Positions 36,822 through 46,213 of a stretch of DNA of 64,000 bases are shown in pieces. The translations under genes and the position numbers were made by a program. Under the pieces are notes generated by a model that ran no database searches, was not told the origin of the DNA, and saw only the letters and a list, made by a program, of their open reading frames with translations. The stretch is from Flavobacteriales bacterium (GTDB lineage: Bacteria; Bacteroidota; Bacteroidia; NS11-12g; UBA9320), in the NCBI GenBank assembly GCA_020635355.1, contig JACJZW010000001.1, forward strand, positions 310,001-374,000, written 5' to 3'. Positions within the stretch are counted from its first letter, which is position 1; each line of letters begins with the position of its first letter.

Positions 36822-37757
36822 ATGATTGGGAACGACGTGCAAAAGGCTGCAGACATTCTGCGGCAAGGTGGATTAGTGGCCATCCCCACCGAAACGGTTT
36901 ATGGTTTGGCGGCCAATGGATTCAATTCAGAAGCTGTGCTTCGGATTTTTGAAGCCAAGAATCGCCCGAGTTTTGATCCGCTGATCCTTCATCTGTGCTC
37001 CACGAAATACATTGAACGTGTAGCTGCTATTATTCCTGAAAAAGCCAAACAATTGGCGGATACCTTCTGGCCGGGTCCGCTCACACTCATTCTACCCAAA
37101 ACTCACCTCGTGCCCGATGTGGTTACTTCCGGCTTGCCTTTCGTTGGATTGCGGCAACCCAATCATCCCCTATTAAAGGAATTATTTGAGCACGTTGATT
37201 TTCCATTGGCTGCGCCGAGTGCAAATCCATTTGGAATGGTAAGTCCAACAACAGCTCAACACGTGGAAGATCAGTTGGGAGATCGGATCGATTACATATT
37301 GGATGGAGGTCCATGCACCATTGGAGTTGAATCAACTATTGTTAGTTTGGAAGATCCAGACCGACCAAAAATTCTTCGTTATGGAGCCATCACCCAGGAA
37401 CAGATAGAGGAAGTTATCGGGTCGGTAGGCACACAAATATCGTCGTCTTCCAAACCATCTTCACCCGGTCAATTGGATAGGCATTACGCCACTTCGAAGC
37501 CCCTTGAACTGATAGAAAGCGCCCCTCAACATAAATCCGAACAAACGTTTATAATCGGTTTTGGGGCCGATGTCGGGAATGTGTTTGATCTAAACCTATC
37601 TCCCACCAGCGACTTGCATGAAGCAGCCAGAAAGCTGTTTTCTTTTCTACGCGAAGCCGATAAATCAACCGCGCTAAAGTTGATGGCCATGCGGGTTCCT
37701 GATGAAGGAATTGGCCGGGCAATAAATGACCGGTTGAAACGGGCAGCACATGGTTGA
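36822..37757 (+). CDS. sua5: L-threonylcarbamoyladenylate synthase, Sua5 type
   Basis: The enzyme makes threonylcarbamoyl-AMP from threonine, bicarbonate and ATP for the t6A modification of tRNA. The 311-residue protein has the YrdC domain (about 1-200; VAIPTETVYGLAANG, KNRPSFDPLILH, WPGPLTLIL, LAAPSANPFG) followed by the C-terminal Sua5 domain (about 220-311) absent from the shorter TsaC. SSPGQLDRHYATSKPL is the linker motif of Sua5. It lies 11 bp after the regulator. Confidence 0.94.
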   Translation: MIGNDVQKAADILRQGGLVAIPTETVYGLAANGFNSEAVLRIFEAKNRPSFDPLILHLCSTKYIERVAAIIPEKAKQLADTFWPGPLTLILPKTHLVPDVVTSGLPFVGLRQPNHPLLKELFEHVDFPLAAPSANPFGMVSPTTAQHVEDQLGDRIDYILDGGPCTIGVESTIVSLEDPDRPKILRYGAITQEQIEEVIGSVGTQISSSSKPSSPGQLDRHYATSKPLELIESAPQHKSEQTFIIGFGADVGNVFDLNLSPTSDLHEAARKLFSFLREADKSTALKLMAMRVPDEGIGRAINDRLKRAAHG

Positions 37758-37794
37758 GGAATGAGGAATGGGGAATGAGGAATGGGGAATGAGG
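37756..37794. repeat. GAGGAATGAGGAATGGGGAAT-type low-complexity repeat
   Basis: Alternating GAGGAATG and GGGGAATG units directly after the sua5 stop, in a 203-bp spacer otherwise without gene features. Confidence 0.7.
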
Positions 37795-37960
37795 TATCGG
37801 GGAACTGGTTAACTGGGGACGTTTACGTTTGAAGTGAAAAAGTCATTGCGAGTAAATCAGAAGCACAACAAGGATTTACGCGGCAATCTTCATCTCACTC
37901 ACGGCTTGACGGTTTTAATGATTTAGTTTTTAACTTGCATCTTCACCAGAAACCAGAAAT

Positions 37961-38374
37961 ATGAACCCAACACTTAAAAACATTCTTGCGGTTATCCTTG
38001 GACTGATTGTTGGAATGGTCGTGAATGGCGGTTTAATTATGATAAGTGGTTCCATTATACCACCACCGGAAGGAGCTGATATGACCACCACAGAAGGATT
38101 GAAAGCAATCATGCCTGAACTTGAACCGAAACACTTTTTAATGCCGTTTTTGGCTCATGCTCTCGGAACGCTGGTAGGCGCCTTGATCGCTGTAAAAATA
38201 GGTGCAACCAATCATTTGAGATTAGCCTTCATCATAGCTGGTGTCTTTCTAGCGGGGGGAATTTATATGGTAGCCACGATGCCTTCTCCTTTTTGGTTTA
38301 GCGCGGTAGATCTGATCGGTGCCTATATCCCAATGGGTTGGCTGGGATGGTGGATTTCGAGAACTAAAAGCTAA
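37961..38374 (+). CDS. Small four-helix membrane protein of unknown function
   Basis: The 137-residue protein has hydrophobic segments at about 8-33, 62-83, 87-107 and 113-132. Between the first two lies a short polar stretch with PPPEGADMTTTEGLK. The pattern is that of small uncharacterised Bacteroidota membrane proteins. No catalytic motif is seen. It is flanked by repeat-rich spacers on both sides and stands alone. Confidence 0.65.
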   Translation: MNPTLKNILAVILGLIVGMVVNGGLIMISGSIIPPPEGADMTTTEGLKAIMPELEPKHFLMPFLAHALGTLVGALIAVKIGATNHLRLAFIIAGVFLAGGIYMVATMPSPFWFSAVDLIGAYIPMGWLGWWISRTKS

Positions 38375-38606
38375 TAACGAAGATCTAATAGCTTTTAGCC
38401 GCTGGCTCTTGGCTCTTATACTCATTCGCAGATTTTCTGATTCCCAAGGTTTAAACGCAGAGCCGTTCAGATTCTGGATTCGAGATTCGGGATTCGGGAT
38501 TTAAGGTCAACGTTATTTAGGCATACACAATACACAAACCGCTAACTGCTACCCGCTAACTGCTACCCGCTTTGGACTTTGGACTTTGGACTTCGGACTA
38601 AACTCA

Positions 38607-38659
38607 AGTGACCCTCCGTCCGTCGGAACACTCGCGCCGCTCAGAAAGGCTAACTGTTT
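38607..38659. repeat. Imperfect 52-bp direct repeat, copy A
   Basis: Shares GGAACACTCGCGC, GCTCA and AAAGGCTAAC with copy B at 38745. The hairpin at 38658 adjoins it. Confidence 0.65.
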
Positions 38660-38744
38660 ACCCTGACTGAGGGTAACGAGCGTCAGCCCAAATTCGGGAT
38701 TCGGGATTCGGGATTTTGCTCTTTGCTCTTTGAGCTCAAGCACG

Positions 38745-38798
38745 AGTGGCCCTCACTGCGTTCGGAACACTCGCGCTGCTCACAAAGGCTAACCGTTT
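38745..38798. repeat. Imperfect 52-bp direct repeat, copy B
   Basis: Second copy, shortly before the stop of the ABC transporter gene, with scattered substitutions relative to copy A. Confidence 0.65.
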
Positions 38799-38829
38799 TG
38801 ATCTTTGGATTTTGGATTTAGATCTTGTA

Positions 38830-40659
38830 TCAAGATCCAATTCCCTGAAGCTCTACCAGCTTTTTATACACACCACCGTGTTGAATGAGGGATTGATGGT
38901 TCCCGCGCTCCACAATATGGCCGGAATCAATGACGAGGATTTCATCTGCATGTCGCACCGTGGATAGCCTGTGGGCGATTACCAGCGTAGTTCGTCCGCG
39001 CATGAGGTTTTCAATGGCGGCCTGCACCATTTGTTCGGATTCAGTGTCCAATGCCGAGGTGGCTTCGTCCAGAATCAAAATATCCGGATTGCGCAACACT
39101 GCCCGTGCAATGGCCAATCGCTGACGCTGCCCGCCACTCAGCTTATTCCCCCGATCTCCAATATTGGTGTCATAGCCCTGATCCAACGAGGCAATGAAAT
39201 CGTGCGCATTGGCAATCTTCGCCGCAGCCATTACTGCATCCAACGTCGCATCCTGATTTCCCAGCCGGATATTCTCCAAAACGGAGTCGTTGAACAGAAT
39301 GGGCTCTTGGGTCACAATTCCCATGTGGTGACGAAGATCCGAAACCCTGAGTTCTCGTAAATCGACCTCATCAATGGAGATTGAACCGGATTTTACGTCG
39401 TAAAACCGCGGAAGGAGGTCAGCAAGCGTTGACTTCCCTCCTCCTGAAGCTCCAACCAAGGCGATGGTTTTTCCTTTGGGCAAGGTGAAATTGATGTTGC
39501 TCAGAACCGTTTTATCGCCGTAGGCAAATTGAACATCGGTATAGGTTATTCCCGTTTTAAACTGCTCAAACGGCTTTGGAGATACCGGATCTACAATGGT
39601 ATTCTCAGTTTGAAGAATTTCGTTTAATCGGTCAAATGAGGCTGAAGCTTTTTGAACACGGAAGAAGGATTCGCTTAGCGCTTTGGCCGGTGTAATCAAT
39701 TGAGAGAAGATGATGATGAACAGGATGAAATACTTTCCGTCAATCACCTGAGATTCATTCAACACCATCGATCCACCAAAAACCAGAATGGCTGCAATCA
39801 CCACCGATCCTAAAAACTCGCTTACCGGAGAGGCCGCTAATTCTCGTCGGTTAACCTTCACCATCAACCGGAAATGCTCATCATTTTTCCGATTGAATAA
39901 ATTCTTAAGTTGTTTCTCGGCATTAAAGGCCTTGATCACCTTCAAGCCACCCAGGGTTTCCTCAATCACGCTCATCACCTCACCCAATTTCACCTGACCT
40001 TTATGGGCATTGCTCTTCAAACTTTTAGCAATCCTACTGATCAAGTATCCGCTGATGGGTAATACCAACAACACAAACAAGGTGAGCTGCCAGCTGATCA
40101 CAAATAAACTGATGAGGTAGAACAAGATGTAGAATGGATGCTTGAACACCAGTTCAATCCCACCAACAACGCCCCATTCCACTTCTTTGGCATCGTTGGT
40201 GACGCGCGAAAGAATGTCGCCCTTCTTCTCTTCGGAAAAGAACGAAATGGGCAAATCAACCAGCTTTTCATACACGCGCTTTCGGAGATCACGCACCACG
40301 ATGCTTCGGGTAAACGCGATGTTGTAAAAAGAGAGGTAGTTAAAGAGGTTCTTGAGTAGAAACAGAATAATGATGGCACCGGAGAAAAAATAGAGGCTGT
40401 TTTCCTTGCCATTCACGAGAATAAACTCGCGAAGCCAACCATCCAATTGGTGAATGGCGTGCTCGGTTACGCTCATATCGGCCGTAGGTGTGTCCGACAC
40501 CACACTGCTTCCTGTCTCGAAAATCACTTCGAGAAACGGAACGATGGCAGCTATCGAAAAGACTGAGAATACAGATGCAATCACGTTGAGAACCACATAC
40601 CAGATGTGTCTGGAGGTGTAATCCGACGTAATGCCCAGAATTTTTCGTAATTGCTTCAA
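38830..40659 (-). CDS. ABC exporter with fused ATPase, MsbA/lipid-A-flippase type
   Basis: The 609-residue half-transporter has six membrane helices (about 20-330) and a C-terminal ATPase. ATPase motifs are the Walker A GASGGGKSTLADLL near 405, the signature LSGGQRQRLAIARA near 508, Walker B DILILDEATSALD and a switch His in IAHRLSTV. The start is TTG at 40659, which lies 8 nt downstream of a TAnnTTTG box. It most resembles lipid-A/phospholipid flippases, but substrate is not defined by sequence. Confidence 0.9.
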   Translation of the reverse strand: MKQLRKILGITSDYTSRHIWYVVLNVIASVFSVFSIAAIVPFLEVIFETGSSVVSDTPTADMSVTEHAIHQLDGWLREFILVNGKENSLYFFSGAIIILFLLKNLFNYLSFYNIAFTRSIVVRDLRKRVYEKLVDLPISFFSEEKKGDILSRVTNDAKEVEWGVVGGIELVFKHPFYILFYLISLFVISWQLTLFVLLVLPISGYLISRIAKSLKSNAHKGQVKLGEVMSVIEETLGGLKVIKAFNAEKQLKNLFNRKNDEHFRLMVKVNRRELAASPVSEFLGSVVIAAILVFGGSMVLNESQVIDGKYFILFIIIFSQLITPAKALSESFFRVQKASASFDRLNEILQTENTIVDPVSPKPFEQFKTGITYTDVQFAYGDKTVLSNINFTLPKGKTIALVGASGGGKSTLADLLPRFYDVKSGSISIDEVDLRELRVSDLRHHMGIVTQEPILFNDSVLENIRLGNQDATLDAVMAAAKIANAHDFIASLDQGYDTNIGDRGNKLSGGQRQRLAIARAVLRNPDILILDEATSALDTESEQMVQAAIENLMRGRTTLVIAHRLSTVRHADEILVIDSGHIVERGNHQSLIQHGGVYKKLVELQGIGS

Positions 40660-40667
40660 TGCGAGTG

Positions 40668-40675
40668 CAAAAGTA
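40668..40675 (-). promoter_or_regulatory. TAnnTTTG -7 box for the ABC exporter
   Basis: TACTTTTG on the minus strand, ending 8 nt before the TTG start at 40659, which supports that unusual start. Confidence 0.55.
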
Positions 40676-40707
40676 TCGAATGACCCGACAATATTGGTTG
40701 GTGCTCT

Positions 40708-41721
40708 CTAACGGAAAACAAATCCGTTGGAATTTACCCCGGCTGTAAAGGAGTTTACCTCTTTTCCAGATCGATCATACCGATGAACAACGGAAGGATC
40801 CACAAAGTTTCCGGCGTCAGACACGTAAAAATCTCCTTTGGGATCGATTCCAAACCCATACGGTAAATAGGAAAGATCGGCCACCTTGCTGAGCGGACGT
40901 AAATCAAACCCATTCAAAACCCGGATTCCACTGTCCAGGTAGAACACCATTCCGGTAGATTCATCTTTTCGCATCATCACCGGATTTTCATTGGCACCAA
41001 ACGCATAGCGATCCGACACCTGCCTGGCCTTTGGATCAATCAATATCATCTCCGACGGAGCTGTTGATCCAAGTTTCTGTTCACATAACACCAAAATGGT
41101 GGCATTATTCGCCCGAACCATGGAGTTCGGAAAATCAGCAATCTCCAAACTGTCGGTCACCGTATTGTTCGCGGGATCAACCAGAAATAGAAACGGACGT
41201 TCCTGATTGGTGACGTACAATCGTTCACCGGCCAACATAATATGTTCTGTCCAACCAGTGATGGAAATTTTGGATTCAATTTTCTGACCGACCTTGTCCA
41301 CCACATACACTCCGTTGGCATAGAGGTCAGTAACGTATACCTTTCCATTTTGTCCATCACATGCGTATCTTGGAGATATGAATCCATCCACCTCGAACTT
41401 TTGTTTAAACGTTTGAGCATCCAATACGCGGATTTTGCCGGAATTATTGATCACACACCACAGTTCATCATCCATTTGAGTGACCGAGAAAAAGACATCT
41501 CCTATCGGGACTTTATTAACGCGTTTGAAGACCTGATCGGTGTAGGAATTTGAATCTGAATCATACAAGCCCAGGGTGGCATTACCCCATTGAAAGGTCC
41601 CTTCATTTATGATAAGAACACCATTGGATGAACTTAGCTCTGCCGGTAGAGGCTGTTCATCGTCCTTGCAGCTGGCTAGTAAGCCAATTAGAAAAAGAAT
41701 AAGGATTAGTCTACCACGCAT
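40708..41721 (-). CDS. YncE/BtuG-like surface lipoprotein beta-propeller
   Basis: The 337-residue protein has a lipoprotein signal (LIGLLASC) and seven-bladed propeller repeats of YVTN/YncE (DUF5074-like) type, such as KVYVTDLYANGVYVVDKV and RLYVTNQERPFLFLVDPANN. BtuG proteins of Bacteroides, which bind cobalamin at the cell surface next to BtuB, have this architecture. Its place as last gene of the cobalamin-riboswitch operon supports a BtuG-like role, though direct binding is inferred. It overlaps the gene upstream by 16 bp. Confidence 0.83.
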   Translation of the reverse strand: MRGRLILILFLIGLLASCKDDEQPLPAELSSSNGVLIINEGTFQWGNATLGLYDSDSNSYTDQVFKRVNKVPIGDVFFSVTQMDDELWCVINNSGKIRVLDAQTFKQKFEVDGFISPRYACDGQNGKVYVTDLYANGVYVVDKVGQKIESKISITGWTEHIMLAGERLYVTNQERPFLFLVDPANNTVTDSLEIADFPNSMVRANNATILVLCEQKLGSTAPSEMILIDPKARQVSDRYAFGANENPVMMRKDESTGMVFYLDSGIRVLNGFDLRPLSKVADLSYLPYGFGIDPKGDFYVSDAGNFVDPSVVHRYDRSGKEVNSFTAGVNSNGFVFR

Positions 41722-42668
41722 ATTCGTTGGGTGATGTGTTGTTGGTTGATGGTAGCGCGGATGATGTAAAATCCGGGCACTGATGGCACATGCGTACTAT
41801 GAGTTTGGATCAACGTACCGGACAAGGTATACCACGATACCTGCGTTGGTAGCTCGTCTCCTATTCGTATGGGATTGGGCAAGCCCAATAAGTTGAGGGG
41901 ATAGTTAGGTACGGAAACGCTGTTGTTTAGAATGCCAACGGCATCCAAATCAAAACCCGAATTGGCAAAGGCTGTTGGCCATGGATCATTGATGGGCACT
42001 CCCCGGCTATCCCGCACCTTCAGTGAGTCTACCAGTGATCCCACCACATCCAGTAGCCGAATGAAGCGTATGGCATTCAGATCAAGTGAATCCGTGTTAG
42101 AGAGGGAATCCAGGTCGAAGGGTGTGCCGTAGGGCGCCTGGTGTTTACCCGCCAGGTTGTGATACCATTCACATTCCATATAGGCGAGGTTTTCGATTTG
42201 ATTTAGGGTGTCGCCACCATATTGGGATGGAAATCGGGTAAAGTTTCGTCCATCAGAACTTACTTCAACAAAAGCCAGTTCGAGGAAAAATCCTCCCTGC
42301 CAGGCAAAACCGTTTTCGAAGACCACAAAATCGTCCCCGCGTTGATTGGAGATGGGTGGATCAAACTCCAGCGTGATGCTGCCGTCATCTCCCAGGCTGA
42401 GGGTCCGTCGATCAGCTTTGCCCAATACATCATCCACCGTTCCAGCATCAACCCGCCCAAACGTCGTATCGTTGATCTGCTGAAATCCTACATCAGTCTT
42501 GGCCGATGCGGCCCATTGCACTAACCGGGCATCGTCCCAATGAACGCCTTTGGAACCGGCTTCGCCACCGGCAGGGTCGAATTGAGCATACGTTGAAGTG
42601 AATAATCCAACGCACCCAAATACTAATACTGCAAGTCTCAGAATCATACCTAAGGTACTCTTATTCAA
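41706..42668 (-). CDS. T9SS-exported surface protein in the cobalamin operon
   Basis: The 320-residue protein starts at TTG 42668 (overlapping the stop of the previous gene as TTGA) or at the internal ATG at 42647, from which MILRLAVLVFGCVGLFTSTYAQ is a good signal peptide. The body (about 30-235), with KADRRTLSLGDDGSITLEF and GDDFVVFENGFAWQGGFFLELAFVEVS, is a beta-rich domain seen in Bacteroidota cell-surface proteins. The last 75 residues, ending in ITQRICVVD, look like a T9SS sorting domain, with LPNPIRIG in place of YPNP. Probably a cell-surface partner in B12 capture; the exact role is unknown. Confidence 0.75.
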   Translation of the reverse strand: MNKSTLGMILRLAVLVFGCVGLFTSTYAQFDPAGGEAGSKGVHWDDARLVQWAASAKTDVGFQQINDTTFGRVDAGTVDDVLGKADRRTLSLGDDGSITLEFDPPISNQRGDDFVVFENGFAWQGGFFLELAFVEVSSDGRNFTRFPSQYGGDTLNQIENLAYMECEWYHNLAGKHQAPYGTPFDLDSLSNTDSLDLNAIRFIRLLDVVGSLVDSLKVRDSRGVPINDPWPTAFANSGFDLDAVGILNNSVSVPNYPLNLLGLPNPIRIGDELPTQVSWYTLSGTLIQTHSTHVPSVPGFYIIRATINQQHITQRICVVD

Positions 42669-44308
42669 TTAATAATTATTCGCTTCACCGTTCTTCGACC
42701 ATCGGTGGAAAGCTGAAGAAAATATACCCCTGAAAGCGTTCTATTCAATTCAATAAGACCAGATGTATGGCCTGTTTGGCAGATTCGACCGTTGATATCC
42801 ATCAACTGATACTGCAAGGGAACATCCGTTTCAATTTGGATGACGTCATGAGCTGGAACGGGATAAACCCTCCAGTCCACAGAATTTGTGCTTGGAACCC
42901 TTCCAAACCAATCCGGTTTGAACACATTTTTCATACAGAAATAAGCAGGTGTATTCAATCCAAACTGCCCGGTATCACTACCTTCCAACCAAAAGTCGAG
43001 TTTAACGGGTGTCGGTCTGTTTGAATAAGGATTAAACAGGTTCTCCAATACAATCGGGTCATAAACCCACTTCTTATGGATGTAATGATTTCCGGGATAT
43101 TTGGAGCGGAAATCGGCGAGCTTAACGTTAACTGTATCACTCTTTGACCCATCGTAAAAGGTTGCGAGGATGTTTATTTGAAGAAAGTCTGGATCGGTTC
43201 CATCCTCTCCACCAAATTTCTTGGCAAATTGATTTCCATCCTTCATGGCATAATAAGCCCACGTAGAATTGGAAAACTCAAAGGTAACCGTGGGAATAGC
43301 TGTTTTATAAAAGGTGTAATTTATTGGACTATGTGGCAGATATACCGTACCTCTCCCATAACAAACCAAATAGGATTCATCCTGCCCAATCCCCGCAACA
43401 GAACTGTATTGATTGCTGTAATCCGCTTTGATGGTGTCGTTCATCGACGATAAGGCAAAGCCAGACCACGTTTTCCATTGAGGATTATACTCATTGGTAA
43501 AATAGTATCCTCCCAAATAGAATCCCCCATCGGCTTCAGCGCCATTGTCGAAGGTGTCCATTGGAAGTACATTACTTAAATCAACCATTTTTATATTCCG
43601 TTTGAAATCCGGATGTAAGGCATTGATATCATCCACACAGAAATACGCCGGCGTGTTCATCCCAAATTGCCCGGTGTCTGAACTCGAGAGGCTAAATACG
43701 ATGGAATCCACCGCGCCCAACACATCAAGCGGGAAATACATCCAATCTTTAATGATATAATCCTTCGTTGGGTCGGATGAGGTGAAATCAGCTAATAAGA
43801 ATTCAGTGGTCTTGGTCCCCGACGCCGTATAACCTGTTGCCGTAATCTTGAAGTAATCCGGATCCGTTCCGTTGCTTCCCCCAAATTTCTTGGAGAATTG
43901 GTCGCCATCGCGCATGGACAAATAGGCGTAGGTAGAATTTGTCACATAACACCCTCGAATGGTATCGGGTTGATCCAACCAAATCTTTCCTCCAATTCCA
44001 AACACGGCGTAATTGTTGGAGTAACTTACACCGGAAGCCGTAATAGCGGAGTACTCATTCGTATAGCCCTTGGTGGTACTGTCTCGCATGGACGAAACCG
44101 CAAAGCCTGACCAAGTTTGCCAATCCGGGTTGAAATCATTGCTGAGTGATAGCTTGCTGCTCACGATTTTTCCGGATCGATCGGATCCATTCCAAAAGGT
44201 GTCGGTCTGCCCGAGTTCTGCCTCAAAGGATGCCAGCCAGTCGCGTTGCGCGCTAACCTTGCTGCCGATCATCAGCACTAAAATCAGGGATATGTTCTTC
44301 ATGTTCAT
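42665..44308 (-). CDS. T9SS-exported protein with two DUF4465 domains
   Basis: The 547-residue protein has a signal peptide (about 1-20) and two homologous DUF4465 modules (about 25-235 and 245-460). Both contain the block SGFA(V/L)SSM, a DGxQFxKKFGGxxGTDPD block and a GQFG(M/L)NTPAYFC block. A T9SS sorting domain follows (VYPVPAHDVIQIE to RTVKRIIIN). It starts immediately after the stop of the receptor gene (TAAATG) and overlaps the next gene by 4 bp, so it is translated with the operon. Given the B12 riboswitch, cobalamin binding is a reasonable hypothesis. A tandem DUF4465 is unusual in my experience. Confidence 0.87.
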   Translation of the reverse strand: MNMKNISLILVLMIGSKVSAQRDWLASFEAELGQTDTFWNGSDRSGKIVSSKLSLSNDFNPDWQTWSGFAVSSMRDSTTKGYTNEYSAITASGVSYSNNYAVFGIGGKIWLDQPDTIRGCYVTNSTYAYLSMRDGDQFSKKFGGSNGTDPDYFKITATGYTASGTKTTEFLLADFTSSDPTKDYIIKDWMYFPLDVLGAVDSIVFSLSSSDTGQFGMNTPAYFCVDDINALHPDFKRNIKMVDLSNVLPMDTFDNGAEADGGFYLGGYYFTNEYNPQWKTWSGFALSSMNDTIKADYSNQYSSVAGIGQDESYLVCYGRGTVYLPHSPINYTFYKTAIPTVTFEFSNSTWAYYAMKDGNQFAKKFGGEDGTDPDFLQINILATFYDGSKSDTVNVKLADFRSKYPGNHYIHKKWVYDPIVLENLFNPYSNRPTPVKLDFWLEGSDTGQFGLNTPAYFCMKNVFKPDWFGRVPSTNSVDWRVYPVPAHDVIQIETDVPLQYQLMDINGRICQTGHTSGLIELNRTLSGVYFLQLSTDGRRTVKRIIIN

Positions 44309-46159
44309 TTAAATCAGTTCAATTAAGGTGGGTATGGGTGGGTAGTTCAAGGATCGGAACCGATAGGTCACCCCTGCACCAAAAACCCTCATGGGCATGG
44401 GGCGGTTGGGTAACATATAGTAGGTAGATCCCAAAAGATTGTCGATTTTAATATAGCCTTCCAGGTGTTTAAAATCCTTGCGGATGCGCAGATTGATCAC
44501 CTGATAGGCATCGGATTGTTGGTTGGTGCTAAAGCCGCGGTCGGACACGTAACTCATTTGCACCAAACCCTGCCAGGAGCGATATTGATGCTGTGCCGCC
44601 AAGCCGATTTGCAGTTTCGGAACAAAGCGTTGTTGCTCGGTACTGGGTTGCTGCCCCTTCTGCCAACTTCCTGATCGCAAGTGATTGGCATTCAACTGAA
44701 TGGATGAATGTCGTTGGGTCCAACGAACCGACCACTCCGCCCCTCGGTTCCAGAATCGATCGCTATCCTGAATAGCAGCAAAATAGCCCGATGAGGTTGG
44801 AACCCATCGGATTTGATTGGTAATCAATGTGCTGTAACCCTCGGCAGAGAGCAGAAACTGTTTGAGTTGTTTGGTCAAAATCAGTTGTTGCCTGTGGGAA
44901 CGTTCAGGGGTTAATGACGGATCGCCACCGGGCCGCCAAAACAAGTTGTTAAACGTGGGTAAACGGTAATTGGAATTTAAATGCAACGCGGTTTGGATGC
45001 CCAAACATCGCACCCTCATCTCCGCATGATATAAGATTGGGGAAGCCACATACCCGGTGTATGCCGCACGTCGTATTCCGGCCGACAGTTTAAACCGCCA
45101 TAAGGTCATTCGTCCGTGAATAGCTGCCGAAACTTCCGAACGATTATTTTGATAGAAGGTGTCGCCATCCGCCTGCATCCATCGGCCATCGAGGTCTGCG
45201 GAGAGGTGCACAACTCCAAACCGTTGTGAATAATTCAACAGCGTAAGTGCCGTTTGGGAGATATATTGAAACGTATCAGCATCCCGATAGATCATTCCCT
45301 CCCGCATGTAACCGGCATTGATTCGGAACAATCCTCCCCAAAACATGTTACTCCAGTCGCTTTGGATACGAACGGCATCGTCGTGCTGAGACTTTCGGGA
45401 ACTTGCTTCCAGGAGGGTTGCCGGAATATCCCGATCGGTATTTTGTATCCAGAACCGCACGTTAAGCGGGTTGACTTTTTTAAAGGTAAAGTGACTTTGA
45501 TGCAACAAACCACCATTGCGCATGCCGGCATGTTGAAGCGTGTCTAAACGTTTGTTCAAAACATAATCTGCCGGCTGGTAGGCATATTCATTACCGTCAG
45601 AATCCAGGAACACTCGGACCTCGTGGTAGCTGTTTTTAAGTCGATATCCCACGGTAGACCAGAGTGTGTATCGTCCGAATTGCTCCACCCCACCCCCTAC
45701 TTCGGAGGTCGTATCCATGGTAAAATCACGGTTGGCAGCACTGATGGATCCGGCGGTTGAACCACTACCGGATGCCGCGGATTGTGTACCGTTCATCGCA
45801 AACCGATCAAAGAAATAAGATGGCATCAGATTGAGATCGATCACGCCGTTGGTGTTGTTCTGAAGGGTTAGTCCGTTCCAAAATACGGTTGACTGTTCCG
45901 GAGCACCACCTCGAATGGATAAACTGGCTAATGAAGACGCTCCATTGAACCGCACCACCGCCGATGGCTCGAGGATTAACTGATCCGCTAAGGCCTGATT
46001 CCCTCCAGACAGCGAAAAGGTGTCATAATTCGTCGCCGATGCCTCACCGCGAATGACCACGGCTTCCGCTAGTTGCTGAACGCTGGTATCCTGTTGCGCC
46101 CAAATTGGATAGAGAGGCGTCAGGAGGCAAATTCCTAAACCAAAAAATCTGAATAACAT
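44309..46159 (-). CDS. BtuB-like TonB-dependent receptor for cobalamin
   Basis: The 616-residue receptor has a signal peptide (cleavage near IWAQ), a plug domain (about 30-150; SLSIRGGAPEQSTVFWNGLTLQNN is a plug hallmark, as is a SGSGSTAGSISAAN stretch) and a barrel of about 460 residues. The barrel includes NYRLPTFNNLFW and GGDPSLTPERSHRQQ, conserved in BtuB/siderophore receptors. The barrel ends with RFRSLNY before a short tail. It is the first gene after a cobalamin riboswitch, which makes a B12 substrate likely. Transcription continues into three more genes. Confidence 0.9.
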   Translation of the reverse strand: MLFRFFGLGICLLTPLYPIWAQQDTSVQQLAEAVVIRGEASATNYDTFSLSGGNQALADQLILEPSAVVRFNGASSLASLSIRGGAPEQSTVFWNGLTLQNNTNGVIDLNLMPSYFFDRFAMNGTQSAASGSGSTAGSISAANRDFTMDTTSEVGGGVEQFGRYTLWSTVGYRLKNSYHEVRVFLDSDGNEYAYQPADYVLNKRLDTLQHAGMRNGGLLHQSHFTFKKVNPLNVRFWIQNTDRDIPATLLEASSRKSQHDDAVRIQSDWSNMFWGGLFRINAGYMREGMIYRDADTFQYISQTALTLLNYSQRFGVVHLSADLDGRWMQADGDTFYQNNRSEVSAAIHGRMTLWRFKLSAGIRRAAYTGYVASPILYHAEMRVRCLGIQTALHLNSNYRLPTFNNLFWRPGGDPSLTPERSHRQQLILTKQLKQFLLSAEGYSTLITNQIRWVPTSSGYFAAIQDSDRFWNRGAEWSVRWTQRHSSIQLNANHLRSGSWQKGQQPSTEQQRFVPKLQIGLAAQHQYRSWQGLVQMSYVSDRGFSTNQQSDAYQVINLRIRKDFKHLEGYIKIDNLLGSTYYMLPNRPMPMRVFGAGVTYRFRSLNYPPIPTLIELI

Positions 46160-46213
46160 CAGCGAAATTGTTCGTGTTCACAAGGCATCTTAACCCGAAA
46201 TACCTGGTGGGTT

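Larger units (their letters stand above)
38375..38829. other. Repeat-rich spacer, 455 bp, no gene
   Basis: Contains ATTCGGGATTCGGG units (38475-38502 and 38692-38714), CTAACTGCTACCCG direct repeats near 38543-38572, TTTGGACTTTGGAC repeats near 38570-38597, a TTACCCT/AGGGTAA hairpin (38658-38676) and two copies of a 52-bp repeat. No ORF looks real. Confidence 0.6.
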
